Shown: positions 54,314-63,954 of the stretch, one piece after another | Position numbering within the stretch: position 1 is the stretch's first letter | How the letters are laid out: each line of letters starts with the position of its first letter | NCBI RefSeq assembly: GCF_023347275.1 | Contig: NZ_CP094468.1 | Location: 930,001-994,000 of the forward strand | Direction of reading: 5' to 3' | Source: Faecalibacterium sp. I3-3-89 | Lineage (GTDB): Bacteria; Bacillota; Clostridia; Oscillospirales; Ruminococcaceae | DNA: 64,000 nucleotides | The notes under the pieces: generated by a model | Told to the model about the DNA's origin: nothing | Seen by the model: the letters and a program-made list of their open reading frames with translations, nothing else | Databases searched by the model: none | Made by a program: the position numbers and the translations under genes

Positions 54314-55051
54314 ATGAGAGCCTTGAAAAAAATAATGGCCGCACTGGCCCTGACGGCAGTGCTGGCCGGGTGCAGTGGGGGCGGCGTCCTCTCCAGCCTC
54401 AAGGGCGGCAGCACGTCAGCTCAGAGCATCAGCCGCCCGGCGGTGGAGTCGGCAGAGCTGCAGTTCGCCCACCCGGCGGCGGGGGACACCATCGCGGTGT
54501 TCGACACCTCGGCGGGCATCTTTAAGGCCGTGCTTTTCCCCGACGAAGCCCCGCAGGCGGTGCAGAACTTCACCACGCTGGCCGGGCAGGGCTTTTATAA
54601 CGGTCTCACCGTCACCCGGGTGGAGAAGGATTTTGTGGTCGAGGCCGGGCAGGGCGCAGACGGCAGGGGCACCACCATCTGGAACGGCAGCCGCTACCCC
54701 GCCGAGACCACCGATAAGCTCCACCATTACTCCGGTGCCCTCTGTGCGGCGGCGGACGCCTCGGGCGAATGCGCCAGCGTTTTCTACGTCATGGAGACGC
54801 TGCCGGGCGCAGACTCAGTGACACAGGAGCTGACCGACCAGATGACTGCCGCCGGCTGGCGGGCCGAGGTCATCAGCGCTTACCAGACGGCGGGCGGCGC
54901 ACCCTATCTCGACTACACCGATACCGTCTTCGGGCAGGTGTACGAGGGGATGGACGTGGTGGACGCCATCGCCCGGACCGGCGTGGATGAGGCTCAGCGC
55001 CCCACCGAACCCATCACCATCAACAGTGTGACCATCACGAAATACGAATAA
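54314..55051 (+). CDS. Cyclophilin-type peptidyl-prolyl isomerase, lipoprotein
   Basis: A 245-residue exported foldase. The lipobox LAGC near residue 20 is followed by a linker and a cyclophilin domain: PQAVQNFTTLAGQGFYNG, RVEKDFVVEAGQG, FYVMETLPG and FGQVYEGMDVVDAI. It probably helps fold secreted proteins on the outer face of the membrane. The ATG at 54314 follows GAGGGAGGCCCGGAT. Confidence 0.88.
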   Translation: MRALKKIMAALALTAVLAGCSGGGVLSSLKGGSTSAQSISRPAVESAELQFAHPAAGDTIAVFDTSAGIFKAVLFPDEAPQAVQNFTTLAGQGFYNGLTVTRVEKDFVVEAGQGADGRGTTIWNGSRYPAETTDKLHHYSGALCAAADASGECASVFYVMETLPGADSVTQELTDQMTAAGWRAEVISAYQTAGGAPYLDYTDTVFGQVYEGMDVVDAIARTGVDEAQRPTEPITINSVTITKYE

Positions 55052-55091
55052 GAAGCTGCTTTTCCGCCCTCCGGGCGGTGGGACAGCTGCA

Positions 55092-55125
55092 AAAAAATCA
55101 CCCGCCAACTGGCGGGTGATTTGCG
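55092..55125. terminator. Terminator between the cyclophilin and lipoprotein genes
   Basis: AAATCACCCGCCA-act-TGGCGGGTGATTT, with an A-run on the left so that it ends the minus-strand lipoprotein transcript best. Confidence 0.8.
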
Positions 55126-55146
55126 TTTATGGGGAAAAGGGACAGG

Positions 55147-55617
55147 TCAGGTCTTCTTTACCTGCAGAGTGATGGCGATGTAGGTCTTCCCTCGATAGGT
55201 CTCAGCTGCTACGCCTACCTTGGCCCAGTTGCTGGAAAGATTGAACTTCAGGTTAGAAGCCTCCTTGTTCTCGGTGATGTAACCAATGAGTTTTTCCAAG
55301 GTAGTGTCCTTATAATCGTATTGGGCGATGAGGGTCAGGGTCGAAGTTTTTTCATCGTACGTTACTTCGTGGTAGCCTGTGTATCCTCTGAAGCTACCTT
55401 TCAGTTTGGCCTTCAGACTGGCTTTGGCGATACGCTGCATCCCATCGTCATTTTTTAGGCTTGCGGTGGAGGTATTGCGTTGGATGGCCCCCATCACCTC
55501 GGCTTCGGCCTGGGCCTCCGGGCCGGAAGAACCGCCGCCACCGCTGCAGGCGGTCAGGAACAGAAGGGTCAGTGCACCGGCCAGAAGCAGGGCAGTCAGT
55601 TTTCTCAGTTTTGTCAT
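55147..55617 (-). CDS. Small lipoprotein of unknown function
   Basis: 156 residues. The lipobox FLTAC near residue 24 is followed by a Gly/Ser linker and a domain of alternating strands and helices (YTGYHEVTYDEKTSTLTLIAQY, GKTYIAITLQVKK). The family is not recognised. The ATG at 55617 follows GGAGGCGACCCAC, which rules out the longer open frame. Single gene, ended by the terminator at 55092. Confidence 0.7.
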   Translation of the reverse strand: MTKLRKLTALLLAGALTLLFLTACSGGGGSSGPEAQAEAEVMGAIQRNTSTASLKNDDGMQRIAKASLKAKLKGSFRGYTGYHEVTYDEKTSTLTLIAQYDYKDTTLEKLIGYITENKEASNLKFNLSSNWAKVGVAAETYRGKTYIAITLQVKKT

Positions 55618-55880
55618 GTGGGTCGCCTCCAATCGTTTTTGTTTCGGTGAGTCCAGTTGTTTTTTCTCATGAAGAAGCGTCATCCCCGGCCATCTGGGCA
55701 GGGGGTTCTTCTACCCTCATTTTATCGGAGAAGAGCCGGTGCTGTCAAGCCGGAAAACTATACAAATTCGGCTTGGGAAAATTGTGAAAACAAACCGGAA
55801 AACGACGATTTTCTGCGGACTTCGCAACAAACTGTCCGGATTTCGCAAAGAAACTTTGCCGCAGGGGCGGCGGGGGGCTT

Positions 55881-56312
55881 TCAGACCTCCCCCGGATGCT
55901 CCTTCCGCCATGCGAGATAGTCGTCCAGAATGACCGTCGCGCTCACCGAATCGAGGATGCCCTTCCGCTTTGCGCCGAAGGTGCCGCTCTCGTCGAGGAG
56001 GTCGGCGGCGGCGCAGGTGGTCTGGCGCTCGTCCCACATCCGGACGGGCAGCCCGCTCCAGATCTCCACAGTCTTGGCCAGCTTCCGGCTCTTGCGGGCA
56101 CGCTCGCCCTCGGTGCCGTCCATGTTCAGCGGCAGGCCGATGACGATCAGCTCCGCCCCGATGTCCTTTGCCACCTCGCAGACCTTCGAGGCCACCTTGT
56201 CCCGGGCCTTGAGGGTGATCTGGGGCGTGATGGCGGTGGTGAGAAATTCGGTGCGGTCGCAGGTGGCGAGGCCGGTGCGGCTGTCACCGTAATCTACGGC
56301 TAATATTTTCAT
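55881..56312 (-). CDS. ruvX: Holliday junction resolvase-like RuvX/YqgF
   Basis: A 143-residue RNase H-fold nuclease that trims 16S rRNA precursors and may act on junctions. AVDYGDSRTGLATCD, IGLPLNMDGTEG, WDERQTT and LDSVSATVIL hold the catalytic acidic residues. The ATG follows AGGAGGATGACCCTGC. It is divergent from addB with 116 nt between; the promoters are mirror images. Confidence 0.94.
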   Translation of the reverse strand: MKILAVDYGDSRTGLATCDRTEFLTTAITPQITLKARDKVASKVCEVAKDIGAELIVIGLPLNMDGTEGERARKSRKLAKTVEIWSGLPVRMWDERQTTCAAADLLDESGTFGAKRKGILDSVSATVILDDYLAWRKEHPGEV

Positions 56313-56345
56313 GCAGGGTCATCCTCCTGAGATGATTTTTTCTCC

Positions 56346-56388
56346 ATTGTACCACAGAATAGATGTCGCTGCAATTTTGTGGTACAAT
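56346..56388. promoter_or_regulatory. Mirror-image divergent promoters of ruvX and addB
   Basis: ATTGTACCACA (56346-56356) and TGTGGTACAAT (56378-56388) are perfect inverted repeats. Each holds an extended -10, TGGTACAAT, one for each strand. For ruvX, TTGCAG (complement of 56369-56374) is a good -35 with 17 nt; for addB the -35 is weak. The symmetry could be an operator or simply a shared promoter. Confidence 0.6.
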
Positions 56389-56428
56389 GAGAAATAAGCA
56401 GAAAATCCATCCAACGGAGAGATTCATC

Positions 56429-59400
56429 ATGTTAAAACTACTTTTAGGAGCTTCCGGCAGCGGAAAGACCACCCTGCTGTACCAGCGCATCCGCGCCCGG
56501 GCCGAGGCGGGCGGCAGGAGCATCCTGCTGGTGCCGGAACAGTTCACCTCGTCCACCGAGGGCCGCATCCACCGGGAGCTGGGAGACGCGCTGAGCGGGC
56601 TGGTGGAGAGCTTTTCCTTCACCAGCCTCGCCGAGCACATCCTGTCGGCGGAGGGCGGCTCCGCCGTCCAGACCCTCAGCGATGCGGGCCGGGCCGTGCT
56701 GGTCCGCCGAGCCCTCGAGGAATTGCAGGACAACGTCCATTATTACTATCGCCACCGCCGCTCTGCCGCCTTCTGCCAGATGGCTGCGGAGACCATCGAC
56801 GAGCTGAAGAGCGCGGGCCTCTCGGGCCAGCGGCTCTATGCGCTGGCGCAGGAGTGCGGCGCAGACAGCGCAAAGCTCAGCGAGCTGGCCCTCATCTTTC
56901 AGGGCTACGAGACCCTGCTGGCCGGGACGGGCATGGACCCCTCCGACCGCCTCACGCTGGCTGCGTCCCGCCTCGAGAACGCCCTTGCCCGGGGAGGACT
57001 GCCGGAGTTTCTGCGCGGTCGGGAGGTGTTCATCGACGAGTTCGACACCTTCAACGCCCCGAAAAAGCGGCTGATGGGTGCGCTGCTGGCCTCTCTGCCC
57101 ACCGTGACGGTGGCTCTCTGCGATGACGGCGCTCCCCTCATCCCGGGGGATATGAGCCTTTTCTCGGGGGCAAAGCAGGTGGCGGCACAGCTGCGCCAGC
57201 TAGCCCGCCGGAGCGGCACCGAGGTGGCCGTGCCGGAGCTGCTGCGCCGGGACGTGCGCCACGCCGATGCCCCCGGCCTCGCGGCAGCGGCCCGGCTGCT
57301 GGCGTCGGGCCAGTGCGACCCGCCCCCGGCCTGCCCGGAAATAAAGCTCTTCGCCGCCCCCAGCCGGGAGGAGGAAGCCCGGGCTGCTGCTGCGGCTATC
57401 TGCCGCCTCATGCGGCAGGGCGTCCGCTGCGGCAGGGTCGCCGTGGTCTGCCGCGACATTGCAAAGTACCGCGCCGCCGTCCGGTACGAGTTCCGGATGG
57501 CGGACATCCCCCTCTACTGCGACGAGCCGACCACCCCTGAGTTCAGCGCTCCGGCCACGGCGGTGCGCTGCCTGCTGGCCATTGCCCGGGGCGCAGAGCT
57601 GACCGAACAGCTCACCACGCTGGCAAAGACGGGCCTGTGTGCCCTCACCGAAGAGGAGGTCTGCGCCCTCGAGAACTACGCCTACACATGGTCGCCGGGC
57701 GCGGCAGCGTGGCGCGCTCCCTTCGAAAAGAATCCCCGGGGCTTCGGCGACGCAGACCCCACCGCCGAGGATACCGAGAACCTCGCCCGGGCCGAGAAGG
57801 CCCGCGCCCTCCTTGTAACGGCCGCCGACGGTCTGCGTGCAAAGCTCCGCTCCGCCAGCGCCGAGCAGATGAGCCGCGCTCTCTACTTCTGCCTCAAGGA
57901 GCTGGGGGCCGAGGAGGCACAGGCCGCGCAGGTGGAGGCCATCCGGGCCGAGCGGGGCATCCCCGCCGCCGAGGAAGCCGCCCGGGAGTGGAATGTGGTC
58001 ATGGGCCTGCTGGACGAGATGGCCAGCCTGTTGGGCGGTCAGAGCGTCACCATCGCCGAGTACGAGGAGCTCTTCGGTCTGCTGCTGCGCTCCTCCGACC
58101 TCGGCCACATCCCCCAGACGCTGGACGCTGTGGTGCTGGCCAGCGCGGGCAAGATGCGCCTCGATGCGCCGGACTACGTCTTTGTGCTGGGCCTCTCCGA
58201 GGGCGAGTTTCCCGCCGCGCCCGGCGAGACGGGCCTCCTGACCCACGCCGACCGGGACGCCCTCATGGCGCAGGAGGTCGAGCTGCCCGACTGCTTCGAG
58301 AACCGGGTCGTCCGTGAGCAGGTCTGCTTCTACAAGGCCCTCACCGCCCCGGCCAAGGGCCTCTGGCTCAGCTGGCCCAAGGGGCAGGGCCAGACCCTCT
58401 GCGCCGCCCTCGAGCCGGTCGTGGACCTGCTGGCCCCCGCTGCTCCCGTGCTGGAGCTGCCCGACCTCGCCGCCACCCCCGCCGACGGCCTCGATGTGCT
58501 GGGCGGCGGCTGGCCCCTGACGGACACCGAACGGGCCAGCCTCACCGAGGCCCTCTGCGCCCCCGGTGCAGCCGAGCCGGAGGGGCTCGCCCTCCTGCGC
58601 CGGATGGCGGGCCGCGCCCCCCGTCAGGTCAGCGACCTTGAGGCCCTCGAGACCCTGTTGGGGCGGCGTCTGCGCATTTCGCCCAGCCAGCTGGAAAAAT
58701 ATTACACCTGTCGGTACGGCTATTTTCTGCAATATGTTCTGGGCCTCCGCCCCCGCAGGCGGGCCGAGCTCTCCGCCGACCAGAGCGGCACCCTCATGCA
58801 CTGGGTGCTCCAGATGGCCCTCGACCCCCATCCCGGCCCCGACAACCCCTGCGCGGGCCTGCAGCCCTTCCTCGACCTCGACGACGAGGCCATGGCAGCG
58901 CTGGCCGGGCTGCTGGTGGACGAGTATGCAAAGCGCTACCTCCCCGAGGACACGGCCCGCTTTGCCTACCTGCTCTCCCGCCTGAAAAAGAGCATGGCAG
59001 GCCTGCTGTGCTACCTGCGGGACGAGCAGCGTCAGTCCAGCTTCCGCCCTGTGGCCTGTGAGCTGAAGATCGGCCCCGGCGAGGACGCCGTCCGGGGCCA
59101 GACCTACCGCCTCTCCGACGGGCGGACGGTGCAGCTCATCGGCACGGTGGACCGTGCCGACGAGTGGATCGAGGACGACGGCACCCGCTGGGTGCGGGTG
59201 GTGGACTACAAGACCGGCTCGAAGAAGCTGGACCTCCGGGAGGTCTACTGCGGTCTTGACTGCCAGATGCTGCTCTACCTGTTCAGCCTGACCCGGGACG
59301 CGGGCGGACGCTTCACCGGGGCCGAACCGGCGGGCGTTTTGTATCTGCTGGCCGACCCCGCCCCCGAGACCACCACCCGAGACAAGGCCGCCCAGACCAT

Positions 59401-59782
59401 GGACTATAAACTGGACGGCCTCGTGCGGGACGAGCGAAAGGTCTTCGACGCCATGGACGCCGAGGAGACGGGACGGTATCTGCCCTTCAGCTTCCGGGGC
59501 GGCGAACCCAGCCCCTACCAGAAGGACAAGCGGGCCGACAAGGCCAAGCTCTCCCGCATCCAGCTCCACCTCGACGACCTCGTCACCCGGATGGGCGAGC
59601 AGCTCTACAGCGGCTGCATCGCCGCCGAGCCGCTGGTCACGGGCCGAAGCCCCTGCCGGTGGTGCGATTACGGCTTTATCTGCTGCCACGAGGACGGCGT
59701 GGGAGAGCGCGCCCTCGACGCCCCCGCAAAGCCCTTTGAGCCATCCGAAGACCCCGATAAGAAGGAGGAAAAAGACCCGTGA
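56429..59782 (+). CDS. addB: ATP-dependent helicase/nuclease subunit B
   Basis: 1117 residues, partner of AddA in the end-processing complex that replaces RecBCD. The N-terminus has Walker A LGASGSGKTTL. A C-terminal RecB-type nuclease contains VVDYKTGSKKLDL, and Cys residues in YTCRYGYF and SPCRWCDYGFICC form the 4Fe-4S site. The ATG at 56429 follows CCAACGGAGAGATTCATC. It overlaps addA by 4 bases (GTGA). Confidence 0.95.
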   Translation: MLKLLLGASGSGKTTLLYQRIRARAEAGGRSILLVPEQFTSSTEGRIHRELGDALSGLVESFSFTSLAEHILSAEGGSAVQTLSDAGRAVLVRRALEELQDNVHYYYRHRRSAAFCQMAAETIDELKSAGLSGQRLYALAQECGADSAKLSELALIFQGYETLLAGTGMDPSDRLTLAASRLENALARGGLPEFLRGREVFIDEFDTFNAPKKRLMGALLASLPTVTVALCDDGAPLIPGDMSLFSGAKQVAAQLRQLARRSGTEVAVPELLRRDVRHADAPGLAAAARLLASGQCDPPPACPEIKLFAAPSREEEARAAAAAICRLMRQGVRCGRVAVVCRDIAKYRAAVRYEFRMADIPLYCDEPTTPEFSAPATAVRCLLAIARGAELTEQLTTLAKTGLCALTEEEVCALENYAYTWSPGAAAWRAPFEKNPRGFGDADPTAEDTENLARAEKARALLVTAADGLRAKLRSASAEQMSRALYFCLKELGAEEAQAAQVEAIRAERGIPAAEEAAREWNVVMGLLDEMASLLGGQSVTIAEYEELFGLLLRSSDLGHIPQTLDAVVLASAGKMRLDAPDYVFVLGLSEGEFPAAPGETGLLTHADRDALMAQEVELPDCFENRVVREQVCFYKALTAPAKGLWLSWPKGQGQTLCAALEPVVDLLAPAAPVLELPDLAATPADGLDVLGGGWPLTDTERASLTEALCAPGAAEPEGLALLRRMAGRAPRQVSDLEALETLLGRRLRISPSQLEKYYTCRYGYFLQYVLGLRPRRRAELSADQSGTLMHWVLQMALDPHPGPDNPCAGLQPFLDLDDEAMAALAGLLVDEYAKRYLPEDTARFAYLLSRLKKSMAGLLCYLRDEQRQSSFRPVACELKIGPGEDAVRGQTYRLSDGRTVQLIGTVDRADEWIEDDGTRWVRVVDYKTGSKKLDLREVYCGLDCQMLLYLFSLTRDAGGRFTGAEPAGVLYLLADPAPETTTRDKAAQTMDYKLDGLVRDERKVFDAMDAEETGRYLPFSFRGGEPSPYQKDKRADKAKLSRIQLHLDDLVTRMGEQLYSGCIAAEPLVTGRSPCRWCDYGFICCHEDGVGERALDAPAKPFEPSEDPDKKEEKDP

Positions 59783-62700
59783 GCGAGACAAAATGGACCC
59801 CGGCCCAGCGTGCCGCCATCGACGACCGGGGCGGTGCGCTGCTGGTGAGCGCCGCCGCGGGCAGCGGCAAGACCGCCGTGCTGACGGAGCGGGCCGTCCG
59901 GCTCATCACCGACCCGGAGCACCCCGTGGACGCCGACCGGCTCCTCATCGTCACCTTTACCAACGCCGCCGCCGCCGAGCTTCGCGCCCGCATCGGGCAG
60001 GCGCTGCTCCGCCGCAGTCAGGCCGAGCCGTCCAACACGGCCCTCCGCCGCCAGCGGATGCTTTTGCAGCGTGCCCCCATCTGCACCATTGACGCCTTCT
60101 GCCTCGACCTGCTCCGCAAGCACTTTCAGGCGCTGGACATCCCGCCCGACTTCACCCCCGCCGACCCCGGCAGCGTGGAGACGCTGCGCACTGCGGCCCT
60201 CGCCGAGACGCTGGAAGCGGCCTATCTGAACGCGGATTTCTGTGCCTTCGCCGACCTTTACGGCAAGGGCCGCACCGACAGTGCGGCGGGGGAGGCCGTC
60301 CTGCAGGTCTATGACTTCCTCCGCGCCCTGCCCGACTACGGCAGGAAGCTGGACGAGATGCTGGCCCCATGGCAGGACGAGAACGGCTTCGTCCGCACCT
60401 GCTGGCACGACATCCTGCTGGCCGAAGCCGCCCGGTCGGCCCGGGCGGCGGGGGAGCTGCTGTCCGCCGCATTGAAGGACAGCCGGGCCGACCTCGTCAC
60501 GGCGCGGGCCGACGCCGAGGCCAGCAAAAAGACCCCCGCCGCCAAGGAAAAGGCTGTGGCGGGCATGAATGAGCGGTTCGCCGAGCCGCTGGAACGGCTC
60601 GAGAGCGCCGCCGCCCTGCTGGGAGAGGTGGAGCATCTGGCGGAGGCGGGGGAGTGGACGCCCCTCTACGATAAGCTGACGCCCTACGTCCTCGGCATGG
60701 AGCAGGTCCCCGGCCTCAAGAATATGAAAAAGCGGCTCACCGGCGAGCACAAGGACGCTGTCAAGACCCGGGCCGACGAGGCCGCGAAGCTCTTTGAAAA
60801 AATAGAAGATCTGATCAGCTGTAGTCTGGACGAGGCCGAGCTGGACCGGAGAGCCGCCGAACCCCGCCTGCGCGCCCTTTTTGCCGCCGTGCGGGACTTC
60901 GACGCCCGCTTTACGGCCCGGAAGCGGGAGCGCCGGCTGCTGGAATTCAGCGATTTCGAGCATCTGGCCCTCCGCCTCCTGCGGGACGAGGACGGCCAGC
61001 CCACTGAGCTGTGCCAGAGCATCCGACAGGGCTATGCTGCCGTCATGGTGGACGAATATCAGGACACCAACGCATTGCAGGATGCCCTTTACCGCTGCCT
61101 CGCAAGCCCGGCAGGGGACGACCTCTTCCTCGTGGGCGACCTCAAGCAGAGCATCTACCGCTTCCGGCAGGCCGACCCCACCATCTTCCGGGAGAAGCTG
61201 GAGAGCTGGCCGCCCCTGCCCGGCGGCGCGGCCCGCCCCCGCCCCGAAGAGGGTGCCCCCGGCAGGAACGCCCTGCTGGCGCTGGACGCCAACTTCCGCT
61301 CCGCCCCGCAGGTGGTGGCGGGCATCAACTTCCTCTTCGAACAGCTCATGACCCCTCAGCTGGGCGATACGGCCTACGGCGACGGCCAGCGCCTTGTCTG
61401 CGGTGCGCCGGGGGAGTATGAGGGCAGCGTGGAGGCCTGCTTCCTGTCCGATGACACCGCCGAGACGGATGCAAATTATATTGCCGACCGCATCGAGACG
61501 ATGGTAGCCTCCGGTGAGCCGGTGCGGGATGGCGGCACCACCCGTCCGGTGCAGTATGAGGACTGCTGCGTCCTGCTGGCGGCACGCGGCGACTTTCCGG
61601 CCTACGCCGAGGCCCTGACGGCCCGGGGCATCCCGGTCTACGCCGACGCCCGGGAGAACCTCTTGGACGCACCCCACATCCGCCCCCTCATCGCCCTGCT
61701 GCGGGTCATCGACAACCCCGCGCAGGACATCTACCTTGCTGCCGCTATGCTCGGCCCCATGTTCGGCTTCACCGACGATGACCTCGTCCGCCTCCGGGCA
61801 GGGGCGCAGAGCACCGACCAGCACACCCGCATCAGCCTCTACGGCGCGGTATTGCAGGCTGCACGCAGCGGGGCGGAGGATGACTTCACCCGCCGGGTGG
61901 GGGCTTTTTACCAGCGTCTCACCGCCCTGCGCCGGATGGCCCGGAGCGTGCCGGTGGAGGAACTGCTGGAGGAGATCTTCGTCTCCACCGGCTATCTCGC
62001 CGCCCTCGGTGCCATGGAGAACGGTCAGCGCCGCCGGGAGGACGCGAGAAGGTTTGCCGCTTTCTGCGCCGGTGCGGGCGCGGGGGGCATCTCGGCCCTC
62101 GTCCGGGCCATCGACGCGGCCGCGCTGGCCGGTTCCACCGGGCAGGAGACCACCCCCGGCGGGGCAAGGCCCGGCTGCGTCACCATCATGACCATCCATC
62201 GCTCCAAGGGCCTGCAGTTCCCGGTGGTCTTCGTGGCCGACACGGCCCGGCAGTTCAACGCCGCCGATACCCGCCAGCCCGTCCTGCTCCACCGGGTCTG
62301 CGGGGCGGGACTCCGCCTCCGTCCCGAGGGCGGCGAGGGGTCTTATCGGACGGCGGCCTACACCGCCCTTGCCACTGTCCACGCCGCTGAGCTGCGCAGC
62401 GAGCAGATGCGGCTTTTGTATGTGGCGCTCACCCGGGCGCAGGACAAGCTCATCCTCACCGTCCCGCTGGGCATCGGCCGGACGTCCAACCCCTTCGCCA
62501 AAGCCGCCGCCTTCCTTGCCGCCGGGGCGGGCCAGACCCTGAACGCCCAGGCGGGCAGCTTTGCCGACTGGCTGCGGGCAGCTCTCCTCGTCCACCCGAA
62601 CGGCGGGCCGCTCCGCCGCCTTGCGGGGAACCTTGAACTGCCCTTTGTGGATACCCGGAGCACCCTCACCCTCACAGTGCAGGCAGACCCCCTCCCGCCC

Positions 62701-63465
62701 GCAGGGCCGCGCACCGGGGAGGAAACGCCGCCTCAGCCCGAGGCCGACCCCGCCCTTGTGGAAACGCTGCGGCAGGGCTTCGGCTGGCAGTATCCGGCGG
62801 CGGCGCTGGCAAATATCCCCGCCAAGGTCAGCGTCACCAGCCTTGTCCACGCCGCCGAACGCACCACTCTTGAGCGCCCGGGCTTCCTCTCAAAGGACGG
62901 CCTCACCGCTGCCGAGATGGGCACGGCCCTCCACGCCTTCCTCGAGCACGCCGACTTCGCCGCGCTGGCGGCGGTGCAGGGCGGGGAGGATGCCGCTGTG
63001 CTGGATGCAGTCCGCACCGAGCGGGAGCGTCAGGTGGCGGCACAGCTCACGCCCCCCGCCATCGCCGAAAAACTGGATGAAAATAAGATCCTCCGCTTTG
63101 TGCGCAGCGAGGCCTTTGACCGCATCTGCGGTGCAGAGGAGGTGCTGCGGGAGCTGGCCTTCATCACCTCGCTGCCCGCCGCAGAGGTCATGGCCGCGCA
63201 GGGACGTGCCCTGCCGGAGGGGAACAGCGCTGCCGACGCCGGGGTGCTGGTGCAGGGCATCGCGGACATCGTCCTCGTCTACCCCGACCACCTTGAGCTG
63301 CTGGACTACAAGACCGACCGCCGCAAGACACGCGCCGATTTCGTCCGCGCCTACCGCGCCCAGCTGGAGCTGTACGCCAAGGCCATCGACAAGCGCTTCG
63401 CGCCCCGGCGGGTGACGTATAAGGGAATCTACTCGCTGGAGCTGGGGGAATTGATAAAGGTATAG
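59779..63465 (+). CDS. addA: ATP-dependent helicase/nuclease subunit A
   Basis: A 1228-residue UvrD-family helicase with a C-terminal nuclease. Walker A AAAGSGKTAVLTERAVRL is at residue about 24, Walker B MVDEYQDTN near 425, helicase motif VTIMTIHRSKGLQFPVVFV near 800, and nuclease motif LLDYKTDRRKTRADF near 1175. It unwinds broken ends and degrades DNA until a Chi site is met. The GTG at 59779 follows AAGGAGG by 10 nt and lies in the addB stop. Repeat B5 follows 27 nt later. Confidence 0.96.
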   Translation: MSETKWTPAQRAAIDDRGGALLVSAAAGSGKTAVLTERAVRLITDPEHPVDADRLLIVTFTNAAAAELRARIGQALLRRSQAEPSNTALRRQRMLLQRAPICTIDAFCLDLLRKHFQALDIPPDFTPADPGSVETLRTAALAETLEAAYLNADFCAFADLYGKGRTDSAAGEAVLQVYDFLRALPDYGRKLDEMLAPWQDENGFVRTCWHDILLAEAARSARAAGELLSAALKDSRADLVTARADAEASKKTPAAKEKAVAGMNERFAEPLERLESAAALLGEVEHLAEAGEWTPLYDKLTPYVLGMEQVPGLKNMKKRLTGEHKDAVKTRADEAAKLFEKIEDLISCSLDEAELDRRAAEPRLRALFAAVRDFDARFTARKRERRLLEFSDFEHLALRLLRDEDGQPTELCQSIRQGYAAVMVDEYQDTNALQDALYRCLASPAGDDLFLVGDLKQSIYRFRQADPTIFREKLESWPPLPGGAARPRPEEGAPGRNALLALDANFRSAPQVVAGINFLFEQLMTPQLGDTAYGDGQRLVCGAPGEYEGSVEACFLSDDTAETDANYIADRIETMVASGEPVRDGGTTRPVQYEDCCVLLAARGDFPAYAEALTARGIPVYADARENLLDAPHIRPLIALLRVIDNPAQDIYLAAAMLGPMFGFTDDDLVRLRAGAQSTDQHTRISLYGAVLQAARSGAEDDFTRRVGAFYQRLTALRRMARSVPVEELLEEIFVSTGYLAALGAMENGQRRREDARRFAAFCAGAGAGGISALVRAIDAAALAGSTGQETTPGGARPGCVTIMTIHRSKGLQFPVVFVADTARQFNAADTRQPVLLHRVCGAGLRLRPEGGEGSYRTAAYTALATVHAAELRSEQMRLLYVALTRAQDKLILTVPLGIGRTSNPFAKAAAFLAAGAGQTLNAQAGSFADWLRAALLVHPNGGPLRRLAGNLELPFVDTRSTLTLTVQADPLPPAGPRTGEETPPQPEADPALVETLRQGFGWQYPAAALANIPAKVSVTSLVHAAERTTLERPGFLSKDGLTAAEMGTALHAFLEHADFAALAAVQGGEDAAVLDAVRTERERQVAAQLTPPAIAEKLDENKILRFVRSEAFDRICGAEEVLRELAFITSLPAAEVMAAQGRALPEGNSAADAGVLVQGIADIVLVYPDHLELLDYKTDRRKTRADFVRAYRAQLELYAKAIDKRFAPRRVTYKGIYSLELGELIKV

Positions 63466-63492
63466 AGAGAGGGCGAAGCGTTGCGGGACGCC

Positions 63493-63679
63493 AAAGCCTC
63501 TCCCTTTGGGAGAGGTGTCACCGAAGGTGACGGAGAGGGCAAGGATGCTGACGGAAAATCGCAGGCACAGCGATAGCATCGCTCTGACGAAGCGCCTGCC
63601 GATCGCTGTAAAGAGGCCCTGTCGCGCCGGGCTTGCCCTCTCAGGCGCTTCGCGCCAGCTCTCCCAAGGGGAGAGCCTT
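63493..63679 (-). repeat. Family B repeat, copy B5
   Basis: AAAGCCTCTCCCTTTGGGAG to AAGGGGAGAGCCTT, an inverted full-length B element between addA and infC, with GTCACCGAAGGTGAC and GGCGCTTCGCGCC hairpins. Confidence 0.88.
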
Positions 63680-63724
63680 GGGGCGGTCTCAAACATAAAA
63701 TTTCAAAAAAGCGCATAAAAATGC

Positions 63725-63753
63725 TTGACAGCCTCTCCGGGGTGTGGTAGAAT
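63725..63753 (+). promoter_or_regulatory. Promoter of the infC operon
   Basis: Perfect TTGACA (63725-63730), 17 nt, TAGAAT (63748-63753), starting a leader of nearly 200 nt. Confidence 0.8.
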
Positions 63754-63759
63754 ACTTGA

Positions 63760-63950
63760 GTAAAGAAAGCAGCTACGGCCTGTGCCGCGCTCGCCTTGTG
63801 GAGTCTGGACTCCCGGGCTATACCCTGAACCGGTTCGTCTTAAAGAACGAATCGCGCTTTTGAGTGAATTTCGCGCGGCTGTCCCGAAACTGGGGCGGCC
63901 GCGTTTTCTATGCCAAAAACGCAACACTATGGACTATTGTTTGGAGGTGC
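63760..63950 (+). promoter_or_regulatory. infC leader with attenuator (probable L20-type leader)
   Basis: The leader has hairpins GGAGT..ACTCC (about 63800) and TTCGT..ACGAA (about 63835). It ends in a terminator CGCGGC..CCC-gaaact-GGG..GCCGCG plus TTTTCT (63874-63909), placed 45 nt before the infC start. In Firmicutes the infC-rpmI-rplT operon is controlled by L20 binding such a leader; rplT lies outside the window. Confidence 0.55.
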
Positions 63951-63954
63951 ATTC

